Source: Oscillospiraceae bacterium
Lineage (GTDB): Bacteria; Bacillota; Clostridia; Oscillospirales; Acutalibacteraceae
Assembly (NCBI GenBank): GCA_015066015.1
Contig: SVPE01000016.1
Span: forward strand, 1 to 40,992
Length of the DNA: 40,992 nucleotides
Reading direction: 5' to 3'
This document shows positions 33,887 to 40,992 of this stretch, piece by piece. Below the pieces are notes generated by a model. It searched no databases. It saw only the letters and a list, made by a program, of their open reading frames with translations, and was not told the DNA's origin. Position 1 is the stretch's first letter. Each line of letters opens with the position of its first letter. The position numbers were made by a program, and so were the translations under genes.

Positions 33887-35563
33887 TTATTCAACTTTAC
33901 CTGCTGCTCTTGCCTTTTCAGGATCAGCCTCTGTAAGCTTCATAAAGTCGATTTTCATAAGCGGAGTCTGGGGAAGCTCATCCATGAATACGAAGTCTCT
34001 GGGAACATAGAACTTTGAGAATTCCTTTTCAAGTGTCTCGCAGATTCTTGCCTTAAGTGATTCTACATCGATATCCTTATTGTGGAGTGAAGCATAAAGA
34101 CGAACCATTGATCTGCCGTTATCCCAGCCCTGAACTGCACAGCACTCATTGATTTCGGGGAACTCACCGACAACTCTTTCGATATCTGTGGGATATACGT
34201 TGTAACCGGCAATGATGATAAGTCTCTTCTTTCTGCCTGAGAAGTGGAAGAATCCGTCTTCATCCTCATAAGCAAGGTCGCCTGAAAGAACCCACTTAAC
34301 ACCGTTTTCATCAGTATAAAGACCGTAATCGTCAGCTTCACCTTCCATATAGTAACCGCTCATGATTGTGGGACCGGAAATAACGATTTCCCCGACTGTA
34401 CCTGTGGGAACCTGCTTGTGATCGTCGTCCCAGATCTGAACTGTTACGCCGCGAAGGGGCTTACCGATTGAACCGCGCTTATGATCGTTGGGTCTGTTTG
34501 TTGTACATACGGAACCGACCTCTGTAAGACCGTAGCCCTGAAGAAGACGTCCTGTTGCGCCCCATTTTTCGAAGTATGAGTTGTACTCATCAATGAAGCC
34601 GTCGGAGATATCGTCACCGCCGCAGAACATAAGACGTACTCTTGAAAGATGCTCACCGTCAAAGTGCTTGTCCTTCATAAGCTTCTGGAACATAAGAGGA
34701 ATACCGCCGAAGCCAATAACGTTATACTTTCTCATAAGCTTTGTGAAGATCTTGGCGTCAAACTGCATCATGGGGATGATACAGGCACTGTTACACATAG
34801 CCATATGTACTGCAAGGCAAAGACCGAAGCAGTGGAAAAGAGGAAGAACGATAACTTCACATTCGTTACCGGGATCGTGGATTTCGTCGATATCGGAAAC
34901 TCTCCATGAAAGCTCGTTGATTGCTCTTGAGGTGAGCTTGATTGTCTTGCTCTTACCTGTTGTACCGCCGCCGTTGAGGTAAACTGCGATGTCGTCTGCG
35001 TTGTTTGTTACAGCTTCAGGCTTGTAATGCATCTTGATTGCATCTCTGTAGAAGGTATACTTTGTGAATTTGTCAACAAGAAGCTTCTTAACAATACCTT
35101 CACCAAACTTACAACCGGCCTTTTTAACGCCTGCTGAATAGTCCGAGGATGAGCATACAAGGCAGGGAATACCGAGCTCGTTGATTGCATCGATATGAGT
35201 CTTACCCTTGGCAAGAAGAATGTCGAGAACCATAACACCCTTTGAGTGAACAAGCTCAAGCTGCTCTCTGAGATAATCTGTACCCATAAGAGGATGCACG
35301 AAGGATGTGATTACACCGATTTTATTAAGAGCATAAAAGGCGATAATGCTCTGCATTGTTGTGGGCATAAAGATTGTGTAAACATCGCCCTTCTTAAGAC
35401 CGAGCTCCTTCTGGAAATAAGCTGCAAGGCGCTCGATATCGCCGAGAATTTCTGAGCGAAGGTACTTGATGCCGAAATGCTGCATCATATAAACGTCGTC
35501 ATAACGGCCTGTGCAATATTCAAGATATTCAACACAGTTGAGATTGTTTGGTGCTGGTAACAT
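33887..35563 (-). CDS. AMP-forming acyl-CoA synthetase/ligase, paralogue 1
   Basis: A 558-aa ANL-superfamily enzyme. Motifs: AYLNGGGTTGKSKTIKLTS-type P-loop (as VYLNGGGTTGKSK), LQGYGLTE, YGLYTDENGVKWVLSGDLAYED, GRKKRLIIIAGYNVYP and a C-terminal LMKIDFMK with the expected Lys. It would activate an organic acid with ATP and CoA. ATG at 35563 is chosen because AGGAG lies 8 nt upstream, unlike the ATG at 35593. It is very similar to the next gene. The acid is unknown; branched-chain or aromatic acids fit the neighbouring oxidoreductase. Confidence 0.85.
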   Translation of the reverse strand: MLPAPNNLNCVEYLEYCTGRYDDVYMMQHFGIKYLRSEILGDIERLAAYFQKELGLKKGDVYTIFMPTTMQSIIAFYALNKIGVITSFVHPLMGTDYLREQLELVHSKGVMVLDILLAKGKTHIDAINELGIPCLVCSSSDYSAGVKKAGCKFGEGIVKKLLVDKFTKYTFYRDAIKMHYKPEAVTNNADDIAVYLNGGGTTGKSKTIKLTSRAINELSWRVSDIDEIHDPGNECEVIVLPLFHCFGLCLAVHMAMCNSACIIPMMQFDAKIFTKLMRKYNVIGFGGIPLMFQKLMKDKHFDGEHLSRVRLMFCGGDDISDGFIDEYNSYFEKWGATGRLLQGYGLTEVGSVCTTNRPNDHKRGSIGKPLRGVTVQIWDDDHKQVPTGTVGEIVISGPTIMSGYYMEGEADDYGLYTDENGVKWVLSGDLAYEDEDGFFHFSGRKKRLIIIAGYNVYPTDIERVVGEFPEINECCAVQGWDNGRSMVRLYASLHNKDIDVESLKARICETLEKEFSKFYVPRDFVFMDELPQTPLMKIDFMKLTEADPEKARAAGKVE

Positions 35564-35618
35564 AATTATTTCTCCTTTTAAATAAAATTGCAATTATTTA
35601 CTGTTATAATTCCGAAAA

Positions 35619-35631
35619 AACACTAAGTGTT
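35619..35631. promoter_or_regulatory. operator-like palindrome upstream of synthetase 1
   Basis: AACACT and AGTGTT form a perfect 6-bp inverted repeat around one base, about 55 bp before the start codon and close to where the -35 region of the TATAAC-like -10 (35610-35605) would lie. Three copies of TTTTGTTAA also occur further upstream (35680-35745). The ligand is unknown. Confidence 0.3.
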
Positions 35632-35757
35632 AAAACGTATTTTGTCAGATTATCAGCATTATACCACTTTTTACAATAATTTTGTTAAGAATGTTGCTCA
35701 ACTCGGAGAAATAAATGTTAATTTTGTTAAAATTTTGTTAAATTGAGTTTTTGTTCA

Positions 35758-37446
35758 TCAAGCTTTTACAATTTCCGATATTTTTCCGGTTTGTCTTGCC
35801 TGCTCAGGGTCTGCAGATGTGAGCTTCATAAAATCAATCTTCATAAGCGGAGTCTGTGGAAGCTCATCAACAAAAATAATATCACGGGGAACATAGAACT
35901 TTGAGAAATTGCTCTCACAGGTATCACAGATTCTCTTTTTGTACTCCTCCTTGTCTCCGTTCTTTCTCAGGGAAGCGTAAAGACGTACCATGGACTTGCC
36001 GTTATCCCAGCCCTGAACTGCGCAGCATTCCTTTACGAAATCAAGCTCACCGATAACCTTTTCAATGTCTGTGGGATACACGTTGTAACCGGCAATGATA
36101 ATAACTCTCTTCTTTCTTCCCGCGAAATAGAAGTAACCGTCCTCATCCCTGTAACCGAGGTCACCGGAAAGAACCCACTTTTCACCCTTTTCATCGGTGT
36201 AAAGACCGTGGTCGTCAGCCTCGCCCTCCATATGATATCCCGCCATAACAGTAGGACCTGAGATTGCAAACTCTCCGACCTCACCTAAGGGAACCTCATT
36301 GTGATTGTCATCCCAGAGCTGAACGGTAACACCTCTTAAAGCCTTACCTACGGAGCCGCGACGGAAATCGTCGTTGGAGTTCGTTGTACAAACGGAGTTG
36401 GTCTCTGTAAGACCGTAGCCCTGACGAAGTCTGCCTGTTGCTCCCCATTTTTCAAAATAGGAATTGAATTCATCGATAAAGCCGTCGGAAACATCGTCAC
36501 CGCCGCAGAACATAAGACGGATATTTTTAAGGTGAGGTCCGTCAAAGCCCTCCTGACGCATAAGCTTCTGGAACATAAGAGGAATACCCACAAAGCCGGC
36601 GATTCTGTTCTGCTTCATCAGTTTGACAAAGAGCTTTGCATCAAACTGCATCATAGGAATAATTCTTGCACTGTTGCACATTGCCATATGAATACCTATA
36701 CAAAGACCGAAGCAATGGAAAAGAGGAAGCACAATAACCTCTGCCTCTTCGCCGGGAGCCTGGATAGCATCAAGGTCGGAAACTCGCCATACAAGCTCGT
36801 TGATTGACTTTGATGTAAGCTTGATGGTTTTACTCTTGCCCGTTGTGCCACCGCCGTTAAGATAAGCTCCGAGCTCGTCGCCGTTGTCCTTCAACTGATC
36901 CGGTACAATAGCCTTTGCAAGTGCGTCATTATAGGAAGTCCGGTTGTTGAACTTTTTAATGATGAGACTTCTGAGAAGACCTTCACCGAATTTACAGCCA
37001 AATTCCTTTATACCCTCTGAATAGTCCGATGAGGAGCATACAAGGCAGGGAATACCTGCATCGTTGATTGTCTTTATATGGGCCTTTTCCTTGAGCATAA
37101 GTACATCAAGCACCATAACACCCTTTGACCCTACGGCCTCAAGCTGCTCTTTGAGGAATTCCGTTGACATAAGCGGATGAACGAAGTTTGTGATTACGCC
37201 TATACTGTTAAGTGCATAGAAGGCAAGGATGCTCTGCACCGTTGTGGGCATAAAGATTGTGTATACGTCGCCTCTTTTAAGACCGAGCTCCTTCTGGAAG
37301 TAGCCGGCAAGTGCGTCCATATCCTTGAAAATCTTTGAACGGTAATATTTAACGCCGAAGTGCTGCATCATATAAACATCGTCGTAAATTTCCGTACACT
37401 CTCTGAGGTACTGGTAACAGTTTTTGTTTTCCGGTGAATTAAGCAT
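35758..37446 (-). CDS. AMP-forming acyl-CoA synthetase/ligase, paralogue 2
   Basis: A 562-aa ANL-superfamily enzyme, by eye about 70% identical to the downstream paralogue along its whole length. It shares AYLNGGGTTGKSKT, RQGYGLTETNSVCTTN, WVLSGDLGYRDEDGYFYFAGRKKRVIII-type core motifs (in parts) and LMKIDFMKL. ATG at 37446 follows GGGAGAG; an in-frame ATG at 37497 has no such site. The two genes are separated by about 195 bp, each with its own leader, so the pair arose by tandem duplication and may be regulated separately. Confidence 0.85.
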   Translation of the reverse strand: MLNSPENKNCYQYLRECTEIYDDVYMMQHFGVKYYRSKIFKDMDALAGYFQKELGLKRGDVYTIFMPTTVQSILAFYALNSIGVITNFVHPLMSTEFLKEQLEAVGSKGVMVLDVLMLKEKAHIKTINDAGIPCLVCSSSDYSEGIKEFGCKFGEGLLRSLIIKKFNNRTSYNDALAKAIVPDQLKDNGDELGAYLNGGGTTGKSKTIKLTSKSINELVWRVSDLDAIQAPGEEAEVIVLPLFHCFGLCIGIHMAMCNSARIIPMMQFDAKLFVKLMKQNRIAGFVGIPLMFQKLMRQEGFDGPHLKNIRLMFCGGDDVSDGFIDEFNSYFEKWGATGRLRQGYGLTETNSVCTTNSNDDFRRGSVGKALRGVTVQLWDDNHNEVPLGEVGEFAISGPTVMAGYHMEGEADDHGLYTDEKGEKWVLSGDLGYRDEDGYFYFAGRKKRVIIIAGYNVYPTDIEKVIGELDFVKECCAVQGWDNGKSMVRLYASLRKNGDKEEYKKRICDTCESNFSKFYVPRDIIFVDELPQTPLMKIDFMKLTSADPEQARQTGKISEIVKA

Positions 37447-37751
37447 AATATTCTCTCCCGTTAAAAATAATCGACACATATCTATGATATGTCTCAATTC
37501 GATTATACAACAAGGAAAATGTCATTTGTTAACCTGTTGTCACTTTTTTATTAATTGGAAGTAAAAAACGTAAATTTTCTATGACAAATCGCCAAGTGTC
37601 TACGTTTTTCGGCGACACTTATCGAATAAGTGCCGTTAATTATTTTTCTGTATTTGCATATTATGCTTTCACTCGGGTAACCGACTGAAAAAAAATACAT
37701 AGTATGTAACAGCGGGTAACATACCCGTAAAACAAAAAAGGAGAGATACAA
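37447..37751. promoter_or_regulatory. divergent regulatory region between synthetase 2 and cotJA
   Basis: This 305-bp gap holds a minus-strand TATAAT (37507-37502), and ACATATC/GATATGT (37476-37482 with 37486-37492) in the synthetase leader. Nearer cotJ are AAAAACGTA/TACGTTTTT (37564-37572 with 37601-37609), CACTTAT/ATAAGTG (37616-37622 with 37626-37632) and two CGGGTAAC copies (37674, 37713), the second in CGGGTA-aca-TACCCG. GCATATT at about 37657 resembles a sigma-E -35, but I found no matching -10. Confidence 0.35.
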
Positions 37752-38012
37752 GTGAACAATTACAATCCGCCCTGCGGCAATACCGTACCGCGCAGAAGCT
37801 ATAATGCACCCTCGCCCTGCGGTACACCGATGCCCCGTCAGGACACGGACTGTGCCTGCAAGAAGGCTCCATTCCCCGTAAATACCGCCCTCGCCATGGC
37901 ATATGTCCCCTTTCAGCAAAACGGTGAGGTTTACTCCTGCGAGAGAGCACTCTCCCGAGGCACAGCCTTCCCCTGCCTTGACAAGCCCTTCCTTATGGGG
38001 TGTTGCAGATGA
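37752..38012 (+). CDS. cotJA: spore coat protein CotJA
   Basis: An 86-aa protein with a Pro/Cys-rich N-terminus and the CotJA core LAMAYVPFQ...YSCERALSRGTAFPCLDKPFL. CotJA helps load CotJC into the inner spore coat. It starts at GTG, 6 nt after GGAGAG. The N-terminal cysteines (CGNT, CGTP, CACKK) are more numerous than the fold needs and might cross-link. It is first in cotJABC. Confidence 0.88.
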   Translation: MNNYNPPCGNTVPRRSYNAPSPCGTPMPRQDTDCACKKAPFPVNTALAMAYVPFQQNGEVYSCERALSRGTAFPCLDKPFLMGCCR

Positions 38013-38257
38013 ACGGCACAAATAACTGTCTTCACAGCATTATGGCTCTTCGCTTCATCATCTGGGAGCTGCACCTTTATCTTGACACTCATCCCGACGA
38101 TGAAGAAAAGCTTTGCCTCCTTCAGAGCTACAAGGAAAAATACGCAGCTATGCTCCCCGAGTTTGAAAGCCAATACGGACCTCTCACAGCCGATTCCGGT
38201 TCGGGCTGCTCCTGGCTTAAAACTCCCTTCCCCTGGGTGAAAGGCGGTGCCTGCTGA
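38009..38257 (+). CDS. cotJB: spore coat protein CotJB
   Basis: An 82-aa protein matching CotJB (LHSIMALRFIIWELHLYLDTH, then LCLLQSYKEKYAAMLPEFESQYGPL). ATG at 38009 overlaps the cotJA stop in an ATGA junction, with GGGGTG 6 nt upstream; this is better than the in-frame GTG at 38000. It works with CotJA and CotJC in the coat. Confidence 0.9.
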   Translation: MNGTNNCLHSIMALRFIIWELHLYLDTHPDDEEKLCLLQSYKEKYAAMLPEFESQYGPLTADSGSGCSWLKTPFPWVKGGAC

Positions 38258-38862
38258 TGTTCCAGTATGAGAAAATCCTGCAGTATCCCATCAACATCAA
38301 AAACCCCAATCCTACCTATGCTAAAATCATAATCAGTCAGTACGGCGGTCCCGACGGCGAATTAGGCGCTTCCCTGAGATATCTCAGCCAGCGCTTCGCA
38401 ATGCCTCATAAAGAGCTTCAGGGTCTTCTGACGGATATAGGCACCGAGGAGCTCGGCCATCTCGAAATGATAGGTACCCTCGTTTATCAGCTGACGCGCA
38501 ACCTTTCAAATGACGACGTGAAAAAAGGCGGCTTTGACGCTTACTTCGTTGACCATACGACAGGTGTTTATCCCTCAAGTGCGGCAGGTGTCCCCTTTAC
38601 GGCGGCATATCTGCAGTCAAAGGGCGATATCATCACCGACCTGCACGAAAACATGGCGGCAGAACAGAAGGCGCGTACCACCTATGACAACATTCTCCGT
38701 CTTGTTGACGACCCCGACGTGTGCGATGTAATCAAGTTCCTTCGCGAAAGAGAAATAGTACACTATCAGCGCTTCGGTGAGGGTCTCAGAATAGCCACAG
38801 ACAAGCTGAATGAAAAGAACTTCTATGCCTTTAACCCGGCTTTTGACAAGGGCTGCAAATAA
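38257..38862 (+). CDS. cotJC: spore coat manganese-catalase-like protein CotJC
   Basis: A 201-aa ferritin-like di-manganese protein: TDIGTEELGHLEMIGTL (Glu-Glu-His ligands, about residues 62-70) and MAAEQKARTTYD ... REREIVHYQRFGE (Glu and His ligands). It may remove hydrogen peroxide at the spore surface. Its ATG overlaps the cotJB stop by one base (TGATG). A terminator follows the gene. Confidence 0.93.
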   Translation: MFQYEKILQYPINIKNPNPTYAKIIISQYGGPDGELGASLRYLSQRFAMPHKELQGLLTDIGTEELGHLEMIGTLVYQLTRNLSNDDVKKGGFDAYFVDHTTGVYPSSAAGVPFTAAYLQSKGDIITDLHENMAAEQKARTTYDNILRLVDDPDVCDVIKFLREREIVHYQRFGEGLRIATDKLNEKNFYAFNPAFDKGCK

Positions 38863-38870
38863 TTCCGAAG

Positions 38871-38904
38871 AGACTGCTTCCGCCAAAGGTGGCAGTCTTT
38901 TTTT
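38871..38904 (+). terminator. terminator of cotJABC
   Basis: AGACTGC (38871-38877) pairs with GCAGTCT (38892-38898), with further CC/GG pairing inside, followed by a T run to 38904. Confidence 0.85.
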
Positions 38905-38998
38905 GCAGGAAATTTTCTGTTGTTTTCATATGTTTTTTACATATATAATTAAAATAAATTAGAATCAGATAATTTTTTAATGTTTTTTGAATTTTCTA

Positions 38999-39027
38999 TT
39001 GAATTTTTTTCTTTTTTATGTTATATT
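38999..39027 (+). promoter_or_regulatory. sigma-A promoter of the FnIII gene
   Basis: TTGAAT (38999-39004), a 17-bp T-rich spacer and TATATT (39022-39027) lie 33 bp before the start codon. The rest of 38905-38998 is AT-rich without visible structure. Confidence 0.6.
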
Positions 39028-39060
39028 TATCCAAACGGAAATCATAGGAGGAATTATATC

Positions 39061-40086
39061 ATGAGAAATAAAGCAATCCGTTCATCAATAAGCATGATTC
39101 TGGTTGCTCTGACAGTAATTTTTACAATGTCAGTGCTTGCCACTTCATCATTCGCTATTGGCGCAACCCTTCAGCCCCCCACAGAACTCAAGGCTGAGTC
39201 AACAACATCATCGCTCACCCTCACCTGGAAGGCAGCTGAAAGCGCATCAGGCTACAGAATTTACTACAAGGACTCCTGCGGTCGTTGGGTAAAGCATTCT
39301 GATGTTATCGGCACCTCCAAGACCTTCAGGAATCTCCCCTCCGGTAAGCGTTATGTTATCGGCATCAAGAGCTTCTACAGATGCGACTGTGACGATGTAA
39401 ACGTAACATGGAGCAAGGCTTTCACTTCAATCGAAACCGCAACAGCTCCCGCTGTTCCCGCTAAGGTTGTTGTTCAGGGTGCAAACTCCACAGCTATCAA
39501 AATTTCATGGTCACGCTCAAAGGGCGCAACAGGCTATGCAATTTACTACAACCATCCTCCCTTTGGTTGGAAGGAAATCACAAGAGTAAGCGGCACAACC
39601 GTTACTCTCAGAAGACTTGTTCCCGGTAATGTATACACCTTCGCTGTAAGACCCTACATCGAAACATCAAGCGGTATAGTTTGGGGCGATTACAGAACCT
39701 TCAAGGGTGCAACTGCTCCCAAGGCTCCCACAGTAGAAGTTACATCAGCAGGCACAGGCAAGATCACAGTTAAGTGGTCAAAGGTTCTTTGCGCTGACGG
39801 TTACGAGGTTTACTACAAGTACAACAACGGCAAGTACAAGCTCATCAAGAGAGTTGCTAAGCCTGAAGAGCTCAACTACTCAGGTCTTAAGGGCGGCAAG
39901 TACACATTCGTTGTAAGAGCTTACAGAAACACCAACTACGGCAGAATCTACAGTGATTACACACCCGTTACAATCAAGATTGTCGGCTTACTTCCCTGCG
40001 GCTGTGAACCCGTATGTGCATACTGCGGACCCAGCACCACAAAGGACGAGTGCAATCACCATCACCACCGTCCCGGCAGAAGATAA
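39061..40086 (+). CDS. secreted fibronectin III protein with Cys/His-rich tail
   Basis: A 341-aa protein with a signal peptide (about 1-34) and three fibronectin III domains (about 38-130, 130-222, 222-312) closely like those of the LRR protein at 1.9-4.4 kb. A 30-residue tail with five Cys (CGCEPVCAYC...C) and four consecutive His follows. ATG at 39061 has AGGAGG 9 nt upstream; an upstream in-frame ATG at 38980 precedes the promoter. Codons are biased to AAG, CTC, GGC and AAC, unlike its neighbours, which suggests high expression. No anchor is seen. The tail could bind metal or form disulfides. Confidence 0.85.
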   Translation: MRNKAIRSSISMILVALTVIFTMSVLATSSFAIGATLQPPTELKAESTTSSLTLTWKAAESASGYRIYYKDSCGRWVKHSDVIGTSKTFRNLPSGKRYVIGIKSFYRCDCDDVNVTWSKAFTSIETATAPAVPAKVVVQGANSTAIKISWSRSKGATGYAIYYNHPPFGWKEITRVSGTTVTLRRLVPGNVYTFAVRPYIETSSGIVWGDYRTFKGATAPKAPTVEVTSAGTGKITVKWSKVLCADGYEVYYKYNNGKYKLIKRVAKPEELNYSGLKGGKYTFVVRAYRNTNYGRIYSDYTPVTIKIVGLLPCGCEPVCAYCGPSTTKDECNHHHHRPGRR

Positions 40087-40105
40087 GCATAATCCCGTAT
40101 AATTC

Positions 40106-40136
40106 ATCCCCGGCTCACTGAGTCGGGGATTTTTCT
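40106..40136 (+). terminator. terminator of the FnIII gene
   Basis: ATCCCCGGCTC (40106-40116) pairs with GAGTCGGGGAT (40120-40130) over 11 bp with one G-T pair and a 3-nt loop, followed by TTTTC. Confidence 0.88.
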
Positions 40137-40144
40137 TTGCCTTG

Positions 40145-40594
40145 TCATCTTGTTTTAACTGCAAGACAATAATAAAGAGCTTCTCCGTCATCTGCCCTGT
40201 CATCATCTGCACAAAGTTTTCTTGTAATACTGCTGACGTTAACGTGCTCATAAATCTTGATACCGTACTCAGAAAATATGCTGTGACATATTTCTTCACT
40301 TCCCCTATGGCAGAAAGACATCTGCGAGCCCTCGGGAAACCTGCTTAAAAGCTTTGTCGAAAGACCGATAGCCTCCTCACTTATACATCCGAATTCAAGC
40401 ATTATCCTCTTGCCGAAATCAATTTTATCGGTATCTGTAATACCGTCAGAAACATCATATGAGCCTTTTTCCGTGCTCAATGTGACCTTATCCTCCCCCG
40501 ACACCAGGTACTGCGAAAAGCCGATTTTTCTCGCGTTTTCCCGGGCGTTTCCAAGCATAAGCTCTGACAAAAAATTACGCTTTGATTCAAACAT
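40145..40594 (-). CDS. hypothetical protein, no recognised family
   Basis: A 149-aa soluble, acidic protein without signal peptide, membrane helix or motif that I recognise. It contains a central segment DKIDFGKRIMLEFGCISEEAIG-like alternating helix/strand pattern and five Cys residues, including SFCHRG and EEICHS. ATG at 40594 follows GAGGTG, so it looks expressed. It converges on the FnIII gene and lies beside a palindromic element and an insertion sequence. It could be a lineage-specific gene; no function is proposed. Confidence 0.6.
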   Translation of the reverse strand: MFESKRNFLSELMLGNARENARKIGFSQYLVSGEDKVTLSTEKGSYDVSDGITDTDKIDFGKRIMLEFGCISEEAIGLSTKLLSRFPEGSQMSFCHRGSEEICHSIFSEYGIKIYEHVNVSSITRKLCADDDRADDGEALYYCLAVKTR

Positions 40595-40645
40595 TTCAAT
40601 CACCTCATATATTCAAATACCACAAAAATCAAAAAAATACAAGAC

Positions 40646-40674
40646 TTGATTTTTTTCCGATTTTGTGGTAATAT
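40646..40674 (+). promoter_or_regulatory. plausible sigma-A promoter pointing into the palindromic region
   Basis: TTGATT (40646-40651), a 17-bp spacer and TAATAT (40669-40674) point away from the hypothetical gene. A near-perfect inverted repeat, TACCACAAAAATC and GATTTTGTGGTA (about 40618-40630 with 40659-40670), flanks and overlaps it and could be an operator. Confidence 0.45.
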
Positions 40675-40700
40675 AGAGCCATAACAAAGAGAAAAAAATC

Positions 40701-40813
40701 CGGGGTTGTTGCATTAAGATGCACAAGGCGTTTTCTTCATCCCCGAAGGCGTACTAAGGTGCTCCGAGTGTGTGAAAAAACGTCTAAAAAAGCAAAATTA
40801 TGTTTTATGCAAC
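40701..40813. repeat. large imperfect palindrome of unknown type
   Basis: GTTGCAT (40708-40714) pairs with ATGCAAC (40807-40813). Inside, the segment around GCGTTTTCTTCATCCCCGA (40728-40746) pairs imperfectly with the one around CTCCGAGTGTGTGAAAAAACG (split across 40762-40782). The centre is near 40755. It could be a transcribed hairpin RNA or a decayed mobile repeat. No ORF was found in 40604-40869. Confidence 0.4.
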
Positions 40814-40869
40814 ACTTAAAAGTTACTTTCAATAGAATTAAAGCAGATATTTTCAGTAGATTTACTACT

Positions 40870-40992
40870 TGAACTGCCCCAATTTGTGCGGACAGCACAA
40901 AAACAGACCTTAATGATAGAATATTAAAAATTAAGCGACATACTGACTTCGTTTTTCAAGCGGAGTCAGTTTTGTTTTCAGTTGGATTCTTT
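40870..40992 (-). mobile_element. right end of an IS3-family insertion sequence (continues beyond window)
   Basis: TGAACTGCCCC at 40870-40880 is like the terminal inverted repeats of IS3-family elements, and 61 bp inside it is the stop codon of an IS3 transposase reading in from the right. Only this end is in the window, so the other repeat and the target duplication cannot be checked. Confidence 0.65.
40931..40992 (-). CDS. IS3-family transposase OrfB, C-terminal fragment (cut by window edge)
   Basis: The minus strand from the right edge reads RIQLKTKLTPLEKRSQYVA and stop. The RIQ.K..LTP.E.R.Q pattern is the conserved end of IS3-family OrfB integrase-type transposases. The rest of the gene lies to the right of the window. 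Confidence 0.7.
   Translation of the reverse strand, partial: RIQLKTKLTPLEKRSQYVA

Noticed and set aside
37447-37497. Upstream ATG for synthetase 2 (17 extra residues).
   Set aside because: The extra segment overlaps the promoter/leader palindrome, has no paralogue counterpart and lacks a ribosome site, whereas ATG 37446 has one.
38980-39060. N-terminal extension of the secreted FnIII protein.
   Set aside because: It would start upstream of the likely promoter and put a signal peptide in the interior; ATG 39061 has AGGAGG upstream.
40942-40980. Hairpin with T run at the right edge that looks like an intrinsic terminator (plus strand).
   Set aside because: The same bases, read on minus, encode the conserved C-terminus of an IS3 OrfB transposase, so the stem is probably a by-product of coding sequence or an IS-borne feature, not the end of a local plus-strand transcript.
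1-40992. CRISPR arrays, tRNA or rRNA genes, and known riboswitches.
   Set aside because: I looked for regular direct repeats, cloverleaf CCA-type ends and familiar aptamer cores and found none; a covariance-model scan would be needed to exclude weak cases.

Overview
The window looks like a chromosomal segment of an endospore-forming Clostridia bacterium, most likely Oscillospiraceae/Ruminococcus-like. The grounds are a yabP-yabQ-divIC-yabR sporulation/division cluster, a spoVB-like flippase gene, a cotJABC spore-coat operon, anaerobic hemZ, a ferredoxin-dependent 2-oxoacid oxidoreductase and secreted BspA-type LRR/fibronectin proteins. I could not run any search, so names rest on recognised motifs and gene order. 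Most genes are on the minus strand.

Layout. 1-1.9 kb: yabR, divIC, yabQ, yabP (minus). 1.9-6.6 kb: a three-gene island (secreted LRR/FnIII protein, small XRE regulator on plus, secreted alpha/beta hydrolase) that separates yabP from its usual neighbour rqcP. 6.8-13.1 kb: rqcP, HU, mazG, spoVB-like flippase, uridine-kinase-like protein, hemZ and a metallo-beta-lactamase-fold hydrolase. 13.1-13.46 kb: a non-coding element of GC-rich palindromes. 13.46-19.8 kb: dtd, rel, recJ, recQ. 19.8-25 kb: a zinc-ribbon membrane protein, an acyltransferase, rfbA and an ABC exporter pair, with a divergent TetR regulator. 26-30.8 kb: GH20 hexosaminidase, Na/Pi cotransporter-like protein, secreted metallophosphoesterase and a YhcH-family protein. 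30.9-37.4 kb: a DUF1858 protein, a four-subunit 2-oxoacid:ferredoxin oxidoreductase and two tandem acyl-CoA-synthetase paralogues. 37.7-38.9 kb: cotJABC (plus). 39-40.1 kb: a second secreted FnIII protein. 40.1-41 kb: an unknown ORF, an imperfect palindrome with a plausible promoter, and the right end of an IS3-family insertion sequence that runs off the window.

How the genes may work together. The rqcP/yabP region is a sporulation, division and translation-quality block interrupted by a regulated secreted-protein island. The oxidoreductase and the two synthetases probably interconvert 2-oxoacids, acyl-CoAs and organic acids in amino-acid fermentation. The rfbA, acyltransferase and ABC genes suggest cell-envelope work, but that is inference.

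Most notable for follow-up: a four-way-junction palindromic element at 13184-13305 inside an 11-bp inverted-repeat boundary; yabQ apparently starting at AUA in a site where one base change would restore a standard ATGA stop/start overlap; a secreted hydrolase whose nucleophile position is Cys; a promoter lying inside a terminator-like palindrome before the oxidoreductase operon; and palindromic operator candidates in the secreted-protein island.
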